Positions 1-9,573 are shown, counted from the first letter of the stretch. The stretch: 64,000 bases of DNA from Acidobacteriota bacterium (GCA_029861955.1 JAOTYK010000017.1:1-64000), one strand, 5' to 3'. Numbers and translations are program-made. The notes: generated by a model from the letters alone, not told the origin.

Positions 1-1621
1 TCAACGCGTGCGCCGTCAAACGCCCATAACCGACCGCGGCGTGATAGTCGTCCATGTCGACCACGCCCAGTTTCTTGAGCGCCGCATCGAAATCGACGCC
101 CTGCAGGAGCTTCTTCGGCGAGACCTTGTACTTCCGAAACTCCTTCTCCGTCAGTTCGCTGCCGAGTCGGATCGACTCCTCCCGCTCGTTGGCGTTGATC
201 CAGGCACGAATCTTCGACCGGGCGCGGGAGGTCTTGGCCACCGAGAGCCAGTCCCGGTTCGGTTGCTTGTTGGGTTGGGTCAGGATCTCAACGATATCGC
301 CGTTCTGCAGCTCGTACTTCAGCGGGACGATCCGACCGTTCACCTTGGCACCGACCGTCGTGTGACCGATCTCGGTGTGGATCGTGTAGGCGAAGTCGAT
401 GGGGGTGGCGCCCGCCGAAAACGATAGAACGTTGCCCCTGGGCGTGAATGTGTAGACCTCGTCGGCAAACAGATCGACCTTCATCAGATTGACGAAGTCA
501 CTGGGGTCGGTCATGTCCTTCTGCAAGTCCATGATCTGCCGTACCCAGGACATCTCGTCCGCGTCGTCGCCCCGCAACCCGCCTTCGTGCTCCTTGTACT
601 GCCAGTGAGCCGCGATCCCTTCCTCGGCAACCTTGTGCATTTCGTGGGTCCGGATCTGCACCTCGAACGGATGCCCCTTCTCACTCATCACCGAGGTGTG
701 AAGCGAACGATAGAGGTTGGGCTTCGGCATCGCGATGTAGTCCTTGATCCGACCGGGGACGGGGCGCCAGATGCTGTGGACGATGCCCATCGCGCCGTAA
801 CAGTCCTTCATGTGATCGGTGAGGATACGGAACGCCGTGTAGTCGTAGACCTCGTCCACGCTGATCCGCTGCGCACGCATCTTCTGGTGGATCGAGTAGA
901 TCGATTTCACCCGCCCTTTGATCTCGGCCTCGATGCCGGCGTCCTTGATGGCCCCTTCGAGACGGACACGGATCTCGTCGATGAACTTATCGGACACCTT
1001 GCGTCGCGATTGAAGTGCACGGGTCAGCTGGGCGAAGGCCTCCGCGTCCAGGTAGCGGAAGGCGAGGTCTTCGAGTTCGTGCTTGATACGACCGATGCCA
1101 AGGCGGTTGGCGAGCGGTGCGTAGATCTCTCGGGTCTCCAGGGCGATCCTCTGCTGCTTCTCCACCGAGAGAGCGTCGAGCGTTCGCATGTTGTGAAGAC
1201 GATCCGCCAGCTTGACCAGGATCACGCGGATGTCGCCGACCATCGCGAGGATCATCTTGCGGATGTTCTCCGCCTGGGCCTCCTCCGGAGTCGCGAACTT
1301 CAGCTTGGAAATCTTGGTGACACCCTCGACGAGCTCCGCGACGTCGTCGCCGAAGTTCTCCTTGACGTGCTCGACGGTGGTCAGCGTGTCCTCGACGACA
1401 TCGTGCAGGAGTCCGGCGACGATGCTGGCGGTGTCCAGACGCAACTCGGCGAGCAGGTAGGCGACCTCGAGGGGGTGGATCAGGTACGGCTCGCCGCTAC
1501 GCCTCTTCTGATCGCGGTGCTCCCGCGCCGAGAAGATATAGGCCTTCTTCAGCAGCTCGACATCGGCGCCGGGGTTGTACTCCTCGACACGCTCGAGGAT
1601 ATCTTCGAAACGGCGAGTCAT
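1..1621 (-). CDS. rel: Bifunctional (p)ppGpp synthetase/hydrolase, Rel/SpoT family (3' end outside window)
   Basis: Makes and degrades the alarmone (p)ppGpp in the stringent response. Reading down from ATG 1621, about 540 residues are visible: an N-terminal HD hydrolase domain with the HDVVEDT metal-binding motif, the synthetase domain with GRIKDYIAMPKPNLYRSLHT, then a TGS domain starting near VYTFTPRGNV. The intact HD motif suggests a bifunctional enzyme rather than a RelA-type synthetase only. The family is usually 700-750 aa, so the missing part should be the helical/ACT regulatory end. It lies 66 bp downstream of secF on the same strand and may be cotranscribed with yajC-secD-secF. Confidence 0.95.
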   Translation of the reverse strand, partial: MTRRFEDILERVEEYNPGADVELLKKAYIFSAREHRDQKRRSGEPYLIHPLEVAYLLAELRLDTASIVAGLLHDVVEDTLTTVEHVKENFGDDVAELVEGVTKISKLKFATPEEAQAENIRKMILAMVGDIRVILVKLADRLHNMRTLDALSVEKQQRIALETREIYAPLANRLGIGRIKHELEDLAFRYLDAEAFAQLTRALQSRRKVSDKFIDEIRVRLEGAIKDAGIEAEIKGRVKSIYSIHQKMRAQRISVDEVYDYTAFRILTDHMKDCYGAMGIVHSIWRPVPGRIKDYIAMPKPNLYRSLHTSVMSEKGHPFEVQIRTHEMHKVAEEGIAAHWQYKEHEGGLRGDDADEMSWVRQIMDLQKDMTDPSDFVNLMKVDLFADEVYTFTPRGNVLSFSAGATPIDFAYTIHTEIGHTTVGAKVNGRIVPLKYELQNGDIVEILTQPNKQPNRDWLSVAKTSRARSKIRAWINANEREESIRLGSELTEKEFRKYKVSPKKLLQGVDFDAALKKLGVVDMDDYHAAVGYGRLTAHAL

Positions 1622-1687
1622 TGGGTCGTCTGCGTCCTCTTCTCCCGAGTAGGAGGAGTATACGACCTGTCGGGCGTCTGAGTGAGC

Positions 1688-2851
1688 CTACTGTGCGTCA
1701 GCCTGCCCGCTGGCGCCTCGCTGCCAGGCCTCGACCTTGGTGCGCCACAACATCAGGAACGGAGCCGCGACCCAGATCGACGAGTAGGTGCCCACCGCAA
1801 CGCCGACGGTCAGGACGAACGCCAGCGGCCGTAGCCCCTCACCACCGTACAGATAGATCACGAGGACCGCGATCCAGGTCAGGCCCGAAGTAATGACGGT
1901 CCGCGCCAACGTTTGATTGATCGACTTATTCACCGTGGCCAGCGTGTCACCACGACGACTCTTCAGGTTCTCGCGAATCCGGTCGAAGACGACGACGGTG
2001 TCGTTGACCGAATAGCCCACAAGCGTCAGGAATGCGGCGACCACCGCCAGAGACAATTCCTGACCGAACAGCGAGAACAGACCCAGCGTGATGATCGTGT
2101 CGTGAGCCAGGGCGACGACGGCCGCAAGTCCCCACTGAAGCTGGAAGCGGATCCAGATGTAAAGCAGCATGCCGATCAGGGAACCGATGATGGCCAGACG
2201 GGCCTTGCTCATCAACTCCTTACCGACGGCCGGCCCCACGTACCCCTGCTTGCGAACCGCCAACGGACCGGTCGTCGTATTGGTTCGCAGGAAACCAAGT
2301 GCCTCGGGTGTCATGCCCGGGACCGTACTGAGGTCCTCGATCGAGTGGAAGATCGCGTTCTCTCTCTTCAGGGCGGAGATCCCTTCGGCCAGCGCTTCCG
2401 GGTCGCTGACTCCCGGGGCGTCCCGCAGAAGTCTGGCTGTCTGCGCCTGGGACATGAGGTTCAGGTCTGTGGCGCCGTCGTCGGACAGATTGAACAACTT
2501 CGCGCGGAGTTCATCACGGACCCGCGTCGCCAGCTGGCCGGGCTTCTCGCCGTCGACACCGGCCTGAACGCCAAGACGAATGAAGACCTCATTGTCCTTA
2601 ACGTCACCAGAGGTCGTGACAATTGGGTTGTCGATCCCCATACCGGAAACCACGTCACGGATATCCTCGACCGCCACGCTCGACGCGAACCTCGTCTGCA
2701 ACTCGGTACCGCCGCTGAACTCGATCCCCTTCTCAAGGCCCTTAACGGAGATGATGCCGATGGAGACCACGACGAGGATGGAGGACAGTCCGAGAAACAG
2801 ATGCCGACGACCCATGAAGTCGAAGTTCGGATTCTTCAGCAGTTGAAACAC
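1688..2851 (-). CDS. secF: Protein translocase subunit SecF
   Basis: Membrane component that, with SecD, uses the proton gradient to help pull proteins through SecYEG. The 387-residue product has the SecF start (NPNFDFMGRR, then TM1), a GIEFSGGTEL motif, a large periplasmic loop and five further C-terminal membrane segments, including the FSLTLVGYSVNDTVVVFDRIREN-like block seen here as LVGYSVNDTVVVFDR. It is somewhat longer than E. coli SecF (323 aa); the extra length lies in the periplasmic loop at about residues 90-180. It starts 13 bp after secD. Confidence 0.96.
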   Translation of the reverse strand: MFQLLKNPNFDFMGRRHLFLGLSSILVVVSIGIISVKGLEKGIEFSGGTELQTRFASSVAVEDIRDVVSGMGIDNPIVTTSGDVKDNEVFIRLGVQAGVDGEKPGQLATRVRDELRAKLFNLSDDGATDLNLMSQAQTARLLRDAPGVSDPEALAEGISALKRENAIFHSIEDLSTVPGMTPEALGFLRTNTTTGPLAVRKQGYVGPAVGKELMSKARLAIIGSLIGMLLYIWIRFQLQWGLAAVVALAHDTIITLGLFSLFGQELSLAVVAAFLTLVGYSVNDTVVVFDRIRENLKSRRGDTLATVNKSINQTLARTVITSGLTWIAVLVIYLYGGEGLRPLAFVLTVGVAVGTYSSIWVAAPFLMLWRTKVEAWQRGASGQADAQ

Positions 2852-2864
2852 GACTAGCTCCGAC

Positions 2865-4496
2865 TCAGATACTTAGGGTGGCGTCACGTTTCTTGCGCGA
2901 CAGGACAAGTTCGAATATTTGACGGGAAACGAAGATGGCGGTGAACATCGAGGACAACAGGCCGATAGTCAGTGTGACGGCGAAGCCCTTGACCGGTCCG
3001 GTTCCATACGTAAAGAGAAACAGGGCGGCGACCAGCGTCGTGACATTACAGTCCAGGATCGTGCTGAACGCCTTTCCGAACCCTTGCTCGACGGCGGCCC
3101 GGACCGTCTTGCCAATCCTCAATTCTTCACGGATCCGCTCGAAGATCAGAACGTTACTGTCGACCGCCATACCGATCGTCAGAATCAACCCGGCGATTCC
3201 AGGCAACGTCAACGTCGCCCGGGCGCCGTCAAACAGGAACGGTAATGCGCCGAGCGTGCCGAAGACCAACAACATGTTCAGCGCCAGGGCGACAACCGCG
3301 TTGACTCCCGAGAATCGGTAGTACAGCACCATGAAGATCATGATGCCGATGAATCCGGCGAGACCGGCGCGGATTCCGCGCTCGATCGAGTCCTTACCGA
3401 GAGAAGGCCCGACGGTGTTCGTTTCCAGGATCCGGATGCTCGTAGGGATTGCTCCGGAGTTCAGGTTCATCGCCAGCGCATCCGCCTCATCTAGAGTGAA
3501 ACCTCCACGGATCACACCCTGGTCACGAATGACACCCTCGATCACCGGTACGGAGATGACCTCACGGTCCTCGCCGCTGACCAGCACGATAGCCATACGT
3601 CGCTTGAGGTATTCGGTCGTCGCCGCGTGAAAGCGACGTCCAGCCTCGTTGGTCAGGGTGAAGGCGACTTCAGGCTCTCCAAACTGCCCCGTGCTCCGGT
3701 AGGCCTGACGAAGGTCGCTGCCGACAACGGCAGACACCAACTTCAACGGCCACCAGGCTTGCGTCTCGGAAGCGGCGGAACCGGTGCCGATCGACTGTGG
3801 GTAGAGCTCGGTATCGTCCGGAAGCCCGCCAGGGAACATGGCGATGGTCGCTTCACGACTGAGTCCGGGTTGGAACGAAAAGTCGTCTCCGGGCGGATAA
3901 CTGACTGCCTTCCACTCAAGGACTCGTTGGTTCTGCAATTTATCGATCACGCTGCCGGAGTCATCGAGGCCCGGCAGCTGCACCAGGATTCGATCCCCGT
4001 TCAGTCCCTGTTTCTGGACGGTTGGTTCCGCAACACCGATGGTATCGACCTTGGATCGAATGGTCTCCAGAGCGATATCCACAGCCTGAGTCTTGATGGC
4101 ATTGGCGTACTCCAACGGCATCGTCAGGAGCCAGTCTCCGCCGCCCTTGGAGTCGACCGTCCAGTTTCCGACGATGTTCGAAAACACCTCGCGGACCTCG
4201 GCGGTCTTTCCGGAGTCGGTCCCCTTGACTTCGATCAGTCGATCCGAGTCCTTGACCACGACAATCGAATCGTAGGTCAGGCCGTCGTCCTTGAACTGCT
4301 GACCGAGAAAGCTCTGACGAAGCGTCGCCTCATAGTTGACGGCGGAGTCCGCCTCGACCTGCATGAGGATGTAGGCACCCCCCTTGAGGTCCAGCCCCAG
4401 GTTGATCTTCTCCTTCGGCGGGTAGGCGAAGAAGAACATCAGCGCCACGACGGCACCGATGAACAGGAACTTAATGAGTAGAGGATTCTTCGACAT
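2865..4496 (-). CDS. secD: Protein translocase subunit SecD
   Basis: Partner of SecF in the Sec accessory complex of the inner membrane. It has TM1 at about residues 8-25, followed by the conserved NLGLDLKGGAYILMQV motif, a P1 periplasmic domain, and a C-terminal membrane domain containing GMAVDSNVLIFERIREE. The length of 543 aa is normal for the family. It lies 25 bp downstream of yajC, the classic order yajC-secD-secF. Confidence 0.97.
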   Translation of the reverse strand: MSKNPLLIKFLFIGAVVALMFFFAYPPKEKINLGLDLKGGAYILMQVEADSAVNYEATLRQSFLGQQFKDDGLTYDSIVVVKDSDRLIEVKGTDSGKTAEVREVFSNIVGNWTVDSKGGGDWLLTMPLEYANAIKTQAVDIALETIRSKVDTIGVAEPTVQKQGLNGDRILVQLPGLDDSGSVIDKLQNQRVLEWKAVSYPPGDDFSFQPGLSREATIAMFPGGLPDDTELYPQSIGTGSAASETQAWWPLKLVSAVVGSDLRQAYRSTGQFGEPEVAFTLTNEAGRRFHAATTEYLKRRMAIVLVSGEDREVISVPVIEGVIRDQGVIRGGFTLDEADALAMNLNSGAIPTSIRILETNTVGPSLGKDSIERGIRAGLAGFIGIMIFMVLYYRFSGVNAVVALALNMLLVFGTLGALPFLFDGARATLTLPGIAGLILTIGMAVDSNVLIFERIREELRIGKTVRAAVEQGFGKAFSTILDCNVTTLVAALFLFTYGTGPVKGFAVTLTIGLLSSMFTAIFVSRQIFELVLSRKKRDATLSI

Positions 4497-4521
4497 CGAT
4501 CCGACCCCTCGTCGTTGCGGA

Positions 4522-4848
4522 CTATTCCGGGCGTACCACGTCGGAGACGTGGCTACGCATGATCTCGATCTTGACCTGGTCCGCGATGCGAACCTGGACG
4601 TAGTTGTCGGCGAGACCCACGACCGTCCCTCGGATACCGCCGCTGGTGATGACCTGGTCCCCGTTCTTCAGACTACGAACCATCTCGGCATGTTCCTTCT
4701 GTTTCTTGCGGGTCGGTGCGATCAACAGAAAATAAAAAATGCCGAAGATGGCGACGAATGGCAGCAGGGACATGAGAAGGCTTCCCTTCTCTCCGTCGGG
4801 CGGCGGTGCCATCGCAAGAAGGCTCAAGGCAGACATGTCCAGAGACAA
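4522..4848 (-). CDS. yajC: Preprotein translocase subunit YajC
   Basis: Small single-span membrane protein of the SecDF-YajC complex. The 108 residues contain one hydrophobic segment (about residues 26-45, LLPFVAIFGIFYFLLIAP), then the family block PTRKKQKEHAEMVRSLKNGDQVITSGGI. First gene of the yajC-secD-secF run. The 88 bp between it and pgeF upstream would hold any promoter of its own. Confidence 0.95.
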   Translation of the reverse strand: MSLDMSALSLLAMAPPPDGEKGSLLMSLLPFVAIFGIFYFLLIAPTRKKQKEHAEMVRSLKNGDQVITSGGIRGTVVGLADNYVQVRIADQVKIEIMRSHVSDVVRPE

Positions 4849-4936
4849 TTTCCGACTCCCGGGGCCGTTGCGGCCGTTCAGAGGGCCCGAAGCGACCCCA
4901 AAGAACTGAGGATTCTGGACTACCGCCCGGAAACCG

Positions 4937-5695
4937 TCAAGGTTTGGGCCCGCGGCCCAGGGCCACCATCGCCATCAGCCGCCCGGTGGGTGCGCCATCC
5001 CGACGGTAGGAGTAGAACCGCCGGGCGTCGCAGATCGTGCAGTGGCGGGCCGTATCGATGGAGGACGGCTGGACACCGGCCGCCTGCAGGCGGGCCGAAA
5101 GGGCCCGTCTGAGATCGATCCTCACCCGGTCCCCGCTCGATGGCCGAGAGATCTCCGTTGCCGGAACCCGGCAGCTGAGGGTGATCGAGTCGAGCACCTC
5201 GGGACCGACCTCATAACAGCAGCCCCCTGCCGCAGGTCCCAGGGCGACTCTCAGGTCGGCCCGCAAGACGCCCGCAGCCTCGGCCCGGGTCAGCGCCCGA
5301 TCGAGGATCCCGGCGGCGATACCCCGCCAGCCGGCGTGGATCGCCAGGGCCACCCGGGCGTCCCTATCGGCGATGAGGATCGGAACACAGTCCGCGGTCC
5401 GAATCGATGCGACGTGAGGGTCCCCGGCAAGGATCCGAATCCCGTCGGCGTCGACCGGCGCGGAGGTCAAAGACTCCGCGTCGACGATCGTCGATCCGTG
5501 GATCTGGCGGAGGGTCGGGAGCGGTCCCTCCAGGTCGGCGACCCGCTGCAAACCGGGGAGGTCGGTGTCGGCAGATCCCACACGCGTCGAGAACAGATGT
5601 TCGACACCGTCGATGGCAGCGAGCACGGGGCTCCGGAGCCACAGAAAGCCTCCCGCTTCGCGTTGCTGCCAGGTCGTCGTGTCCATCCCGACCAT
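4937..5695 (-). CDS. pgeF: Laccase-domain protein PgeF/YfiH family (polyphenol oxidase-like, purine nucleoside phosphorylase/peptidoglycan editing)
   Basis: Member of the YfiH/YlmD/PgeF family, copper- or zinc-dependent enzymes linked to nucleoside phosphorolysis and to removal of wrongly built peptidoglycan precursors. The metal-site residues are present: RQIHGSTIV, RTADCVPILIAD and AIHAGWRG. The start ATG at 5695 gives 252 aa; a second ATG at 5686 is possible, and a longer open frame upstream overlaps gmhA and is not credible. It reads divergently from gmhA across about 80 bp. Which of the reported activities applies cannot be told from sequence. Confidence 0.88.
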   Translation of the reverse strand: MVGMDTTTWQQREAGGFLWLRSPVLAAIDGVEHLFSTRVGSADTDLPGLQRVADLEGPLPTLRQIHGSTIVDAESLTSAPVDADGIRILAGDPHVASIRTADCVPILIADRDARVALAIHAGWRGIAAGILDRALTRAEAAGVLRADLRVALGPAAGGCCYEVGPEVLDSITLSCRVPATEISRPSSGDRVRIDLRRALSARLQAAGVQPSSIDTARHCTICDARRFYSYRRDGAPTGRLMAMVALGRGPKP

Positions 5696-5774
5696 TATGA
5701 CCAACGACGCCCTCAATCCGACACTTGACGGTGAAGCAGTGGGGCAGAATACTTCGTGACTCAACGGAGACGCG

Positions 5775-6362
5775 ATGTCGGAGCAACGGCGGAAACAGAT
5801 CGAGCAGGCCTGCGAGGCGCTCTCCGACGCAAGCCGTCGATTCGCCGAACTCGCGACGGACGACCTTCTGGCGTCGGTCCGGACCTGTCGGACCGCTCTC
5901 GACAGCGGTGGCAAGCTTGTGTTGTTCGGCAACGGCGGCAGCGCCAGCCAGGCGCAGCATCTGGCTGCTGAATTCGTCACCCGACTTCGACACGATCGCC
6001 CTGCCATGGCGGCGATGGCCCTCACCGCCGATGCCGCCGTGATGACGAGTATCGCCAATGACCTGGGTTACGAGCGGTTGTTCGCGCGGCAGATCGAGAG
6101 TGTGGGTCGCGCCGGGGACGTGGCGATCGCTTTCAGCACCAGCGGACACTCTCCCAACGTCCTGGCGGGTCTAGCGAAAGCTCGATCGCTCGGCATGGCC
6201 ACGGTGTCGTTTCTCGGCGATCGCGGAGAGATGCCGGCCAAGGTCCTCGACCGATCGGATCACGCGATCTGCGTTCCCGCGACGGATAGCGCCACGATCC
6301 AGGAGCTCCACCTGCTGGCGGGGCATCTGCTATGTGAGCTACTCGAGCCGCAACGACCCTAG
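5775..6362 (+). CDS. gmhA: Phosphoheptose isomerase (SIS domain)
   Basis: Converts sedoheptulose 7-phosphate to D-glycero-D-manno-heptose 7-phosphate, the first step toward ADP-heptose for the LPS core; cytoplasmic. The 195 residues form a single SIS domain with the sugar-phosphate loop FGNGGSASQAQHLAAEF, the second loop AFSTSGHSPNVLAG, and the C-terminal ELHLLAGHLLCEL that carries the catalytic histidine. Length is normal. It ends 7 bp from the convergent TPR gene. Confidence 0.93.
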   Translation: MSEQRRKQIEQACEALSDASRRFAELATDDLLASVRTCRTALDSGGKLVLFGNGGSASQAQHLAAEFVTRLRHDRPAMAAMALTADAAVMTSIANDLGYERLFARQIESVGRAGDVAIAFSTSGHSPNVLAGLAKARSLGMATVSFLGDRGEMPAKVLDRSDHAICVPATDSATIQELHLLAGHLLCELLEPQRP

Positions 6363-6369
6363 TGCCACA

Positions 6370-7650
6370 TTACAGGCTGTCGATCAGACGTTGCATCTGC
6401 GCCACGTCCGGCGCTCCGCCGGCGTACTTGACGTAATTCTGCAGTGAGCTCTTCGCCCCCGGGCGATCCCCGCTGCCCAGCAGCGCCAGGCCAAGCTGCT
6501 TGTGCGCCGCCGCGTAGTCGCTCTTGATCTCTACGGCCCTTCGGAACGCAACCACGGCCTCCTGGACCTCTGCGGGGGTGCGATCGCGTTTGTTCATGAT
6601 CAACGCGCCGATGTTGAAAAAGACCTGGTGGGCCTCGTCCGGAGCCAGCTCCGTCACCTTCTGATAGGCCGCCTCCGATTTTCCCAGTTCACCGGTTTCG
6701 GCGTAGAGGCCACCGAGCGCCGCCCACGCGTCCTTGTTGCTGGCGTCAATGACGACGATCCCCTCGTTCGCCTCGATCGCCTTGGCGGTGTCCCCGGCCT
6801 CTCCGGCGACGAAGGCGAGTTGCTGGAGGATCCGGATATCTTCCGGTGCGATCTCCCGGGCTTGTCGTAGAACCTCTTCGGCGTCGTCAATCCGCCCGCC
6901 ACTCACGTAGGTTCCGTAGAGGATCATTCGCGATTCAACGCGCTCGGGTTCCAGTTCAATCGATTTCAGGATCGTGCTCTCGGCCGCTTCGAGATCCTCA
7001 GTTTGATAGAGGACTCGCGCGTAGGCATCGAGGCGTTCGACACTTTCCGGCTCTCTCTCGATCGCCTTTGCGAACAGAGGTAGCGAGCCCTCGAGGTCGC
7101 CGGCGCCCGCGACCTGCAACGCCTCCTGCCACGGATCACGCTGTGGCGCGACCTTCGCTGCGGCTTCACCGCCCGCTTCGGCAGACGCCTTCGCCTCTGC
7201 CTCGGCGTAGGCCGCGGCCCGCACCGTCTCCTCCGAGTCCATCTGGATATCGATACGAATCACGCCGAGAGGCCGGATCTGAAGCTCCGGAAGTTTCTGA
7301 CCGAATGTAAGGGCCATCTCTTCGATACGACCCATGAGCACGCGCTGTGCATTTCGACTCTCGACACGAAGGTGGATCGGTGTCAGCCCCTCCGCCTTGA
7401 TCTCCATGGTCCACGCATCGCCCTGCGGTGAGTAGAGCCCCGGGATGTAGAGTCGGCCCTTCTTGTTGGACTTACCGGAGTAGTCGGTGTTCCCGGTCTT
7501 CGAGCGAAGAACGACCTCGACACCGGGCAACGGGTTGCCGTCGGCATCGGTGATCTTGCCCTGCGCCTCGGAGACCGCTGTCTGCGCCAGCGCGGAACTC
7601 GCGGGCAGAAGCAACGTGACGCAGACCGTGACTAACAACAGCTTCTTCAT
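6370..7650 (-). CDS. Exported TPR protein with N-terminal carboxypeptidase-regulatory-like domain
   Basis: A 426-residue protein with a Sec signal peptide (KKLLLVTVCVTLLLPASSALAQ), a beta-sandwich of the carboxypeptidase-regulatory type at about residues 30-110 (GKITDADGNPLPGVEVVLRS), and tetratricopeptide repeats from about residue 170 to the end. It probably acts as an extracytoplasmic protein-protein contact. The ATG at 7650 is preferred over GTG 7659 because GGGAG lies 8 bases before it. An Ala/Glu-rich linker (about residues 145-165) separates the two parts. Partners are unknown. Confidence 0.85.
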   Translation of the reverse strand: MKKLLLVTVCVTLLLPASSALAQTAVSEAQGKITDADGNPLPGVEVVLRSKTGNTDYSGKSNKKGRLYIPGLYSPQGDAWTMEIKAEGLTPIHLRVESRNAQRVLMGRIEEMALTFGQKLPELQIRPLGVIRIDIQMDSEETVRAAAYAEAEAKASAEAGGEAAAKVAPQRDPWQEALQVAGAGDLEGSLPLFAKAIEREPESVERLDAYARVLYQTEDLEAAESTILKSIELEPERVESRMILYGTYVSGGRIDDAEEVLRQAREIAPEDIRILQQLAFVAGEAGDTAKAIEANEGIVVIDASNKDAWAALGGLYAETGELGKSEAAYQKVTELAPDEAHQVFFNIGALIMNKRDRTPAEVQEAVVAFRRAVEIKSDYAAAHKQLGLALLGSGDRPGAKSSLQNYVKYAGGAPDVAQMQRLIDSL

Positions 7651-7723
7651 CTGAAACACTCCCGGTACGAGGCAACCCTGCGAAGAACTCCATTATAGGA
7701 TCGTAACCCGTACGCAGCAATCA

Positions 7724-7753
7724 TTCAGGACGCTGCAGGGCGTTTGCTATACT
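7724..7753 (+). promoter_or_regulatory. Possible sigma-70 promoter of the thioesterase gene
   Basis: TATACT at 7748-7753 lies 30 bp before the GTG start of the thioesterase gene; a poor -35 candidate TTCAGG (7724-7729) is 18 bp upstream. Position is right, the -35 match is weak. Confidence 0.35.
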
Positions 7754-7783
7754 CGAAAAGAATCGAGACTTCCGGAGGTTTTT

Positions 7784-8254
7784 GTGGAATCGCGTACTGT
7801 TGACGACTCGCGAGTGCAGATGACCGAAATCGTGCTCCCGGCGGATACCAACGACAAGGGTTCGGTCTTCGGCGGTCGAATCCTTGCGCTGATCGATAAG
7901 TGTGCCGGGATTGCCGCCATGCGTCATTCGAACTCGGTCTGTGTGACCGCGTCGGTCGATTCCGTCGCTTTCCTCAACCCGGTTCGTGTCGGCGATGTCG
8001 TCTCGCTGACCGGGATCCTGACGGCCGCGTTCTCCACGTCGATGGAGATCAAGGTCGAGGTCTGGTCGGAGAACCCCATCGCGCGGACCCGTCAATTGAC
8101 CACGACCGCTTACGTGACCATGGTGGCGGTGGACGGCAACTTCAAGCCGCGGAGCTGCGCACCGCTGGAGGCTCGGAATGACGTCGAGCGCGACCGTGCC
8201 GCCAGGGCGAACGAACGTCGTCGTCAACGACTCGATAGCCGTATTCGCGCCTGA
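7784..8254 (+). CDS. Acyl-CoA thioesterase, hotdog fold, YciA/BFIT type
   Basis: Hydrolyses acyl-CoA to free acid and CoA. The 156-residue product has the hotdog signature VLPADTNDKGSVFGGRILALID followed by AVRHSN-like CAGIAAMRHSN and the central strands around SVAFLNPVRVGDVVSL. A GTG start at 7784 is supported by GGAGGT at 7774-7779. The last 31 bp overlap the convergent RNase G-like gene. Substrate range cannot be told from sequence. Confidence 0.88.
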   Translation: MESRTVDDSRVQMTEIVLPADTNDKGSVFGGRILALIDKCAGIAAMRHSNSVCVTASVDSVAFLNPVRVGDVVSLTGILTAAFSTSMEIKVEVWSENPIARTRQLTTTAYVTMVAVDGNFKPRSCAPLEARNDVERDRAARANERRRQRLDSRIRA

Positions 8255-9573
8255 TCCACGGCCGTAAAACGGCGGGGGTGCTTCAAGACCCTCCCTCGCC
8301 AGTTCTCGGACGCGTGATCGATCGCACACTGGGTCTGTCGCAGCACCGGTGCCGGGGCCGTCAACTCGAGAGACTCCGAATCATCCCGGCGACCCTCAAG
8401 CAGAAGAAGCGCCGAGGCGGCATCGAGTAGGTCGCGTCCCGACTCTCGTCGCCAGCCGTCGTCGGTCCGCCAGTAACCCTGGCCCCGATCCCACCAGGCC
8501 CGCTCCCTTCGCTCGCGGGTGGCCCGCAACAATCCCATCGAATCCACACCCAGGACACGCGTCCGAGAGCGCTGCCCTCCCAGTGCATCGCGAAGGGCGC
8601 CTGCAATCCGCTCTTCGTGATCGTCATCGCCGATCAGGTCGATGACGACGGCGCCGGCAAGATCACGTAGCCCGAGTTGGCGAGCGATCTCTTCCATCGC
8701 ATCGATCTGAGCAGCCTGCAGGTCTCGTCCTGTCACCGAACCGCGATTCACGTCGACCGCTACCAGGGCTTCCGTCGGCTCGATCTCGAGGGAGAGGCCG
8801 TGCGCCGTGCCGACGGTCGATGCCAGCGCACGACGCACGACATCGGCAAATTCGTGGGTCACGAACTGCGGTACCGGATCGGCACGCAGTCGGATGTTGT
8901 CGCTCCTCGCCCCACCCCACCGCGTTGCAACGCCCTTGGCCTCTTGAACATCGGTGGGATCGTCGAAGACCATCGGCTCGTCGATCGCAAGGTCGCGGAG
9001 ACAGCGTTCGACCTGAGACGGCGCGGAACGGACGAGCGGACCGCCGGGCATCCCCTTCCAATCCTCGAACAGGGCGTTCGCTTCCGCGCGCAACGCGCTC
9101 TCGTCGACTCCCTCCGCCGCCGTACGTGCCACCCAACCCCCGTCGCGCGAGGCGGCGATCGAATTCAGTATCGCCTGTAGCGGGTCTCGACTTGCGGCTC
9201 CCGCAATCCTCTTCGAGAGGGCGACGCCTTCACCATGAGGCAGGTAAACAAGATTCGGACCCACATGCCGGGGAGAGACCGTCACTCGGGGCAACTTCTT
9301 CCCCCGGGCGGCACGATCGATCTCGAAGATCGGGGCCCCCGAGCCGCCGGACCGTCGGTCCCACTGTCGCCGGGGAAGCAGAGCCTTCCCGACACCCAGA
9401 TCGACGAGATGCGCGTCAAGTTCCGGTCGTTCTTCCAGTAGGTGCCCGCGGTGAACCGCTCCCACCTGTAGATCGTCTTGCCCACAAGAGAAGCCGATCT
9501 GGACGGCCCTACGGTTCTCGAAACGGACGGTCCAGAGTTGCCCGCCGATTCGGCTAGCGAGGACTTCGCGCAC
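8224..9573 (-). CDS. rng: Ribonuclease E/G family protein, short form without Zn-link cysteines
   Basis: RNase E/G enzymes cut single-stranded RNA at 5'-monophosphate ends and mature rRNA. The two catalytic aspartates appear in EALVAVDVNRGS and GAVVIDLIGDDD, and the RDLAGAV block between them is typical. The region before (LVDLGVGKALLPRR) fits the embedded S1-like part. The usual CPxCxGxG Zn-link after the catalytic core is absent, so tetramer assembly may differ. The product is 449 aa with a GTG start. It follows the radical SAM gene with a 20-bp overlap, a frequent arrangement for these two families. Confidence 0.82.
   Translation of the reverse strand: MREVLASRIGGQLWTVRFENRRAVQIGFSCGQDDLQVGAVHRGHLLEERPELDAHLVDLGVGKALLPRRQWDRRSGGSGAPIFEIDRAARGKKLPRVTVSPRHVGPNLVYLPHGEGVALSKRIAGAASRDPLQAILNSIAASRDGGWVARTAAEGVDESALRAEANALFEDWKGMPGGPLVRSAPSQVERCLRDLAIDEPMVFDDPTDVQEAKGVATRWGGARSDNIRLRADPVPQFVTHEFADVVRRALASTVGTAHGLSLEIEPTEALVAVDVNRGSVTGRDLQAAQIDAMEEIARQLGLRDLAGAVVIDLIGDDDHEERIAGALRDALGGQRSRTRVLGVDSMGLLRATRERRERAWWDRGQGYWRTDDGWRRESGRDLLDAASALLLLEGRRDDSESLELTAPAPVLRQTQCAIDHASENWRGRVLKHPRRFTAVDQARIRLSSR

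Noticed and set aside
587-1681. Long plus-strand open frame of 364 codons
   Set aside because: It lies antisense to rel, whose minus-strand frame has clear HD and synthetase motifs; high GC leaves long empty frames opposite real genes.
1913-4481. Plus-strand open frames opposite secF and secD
   Set aside because: No family features and no ribosome sites; the minus strand carries intact SecD and SecF.
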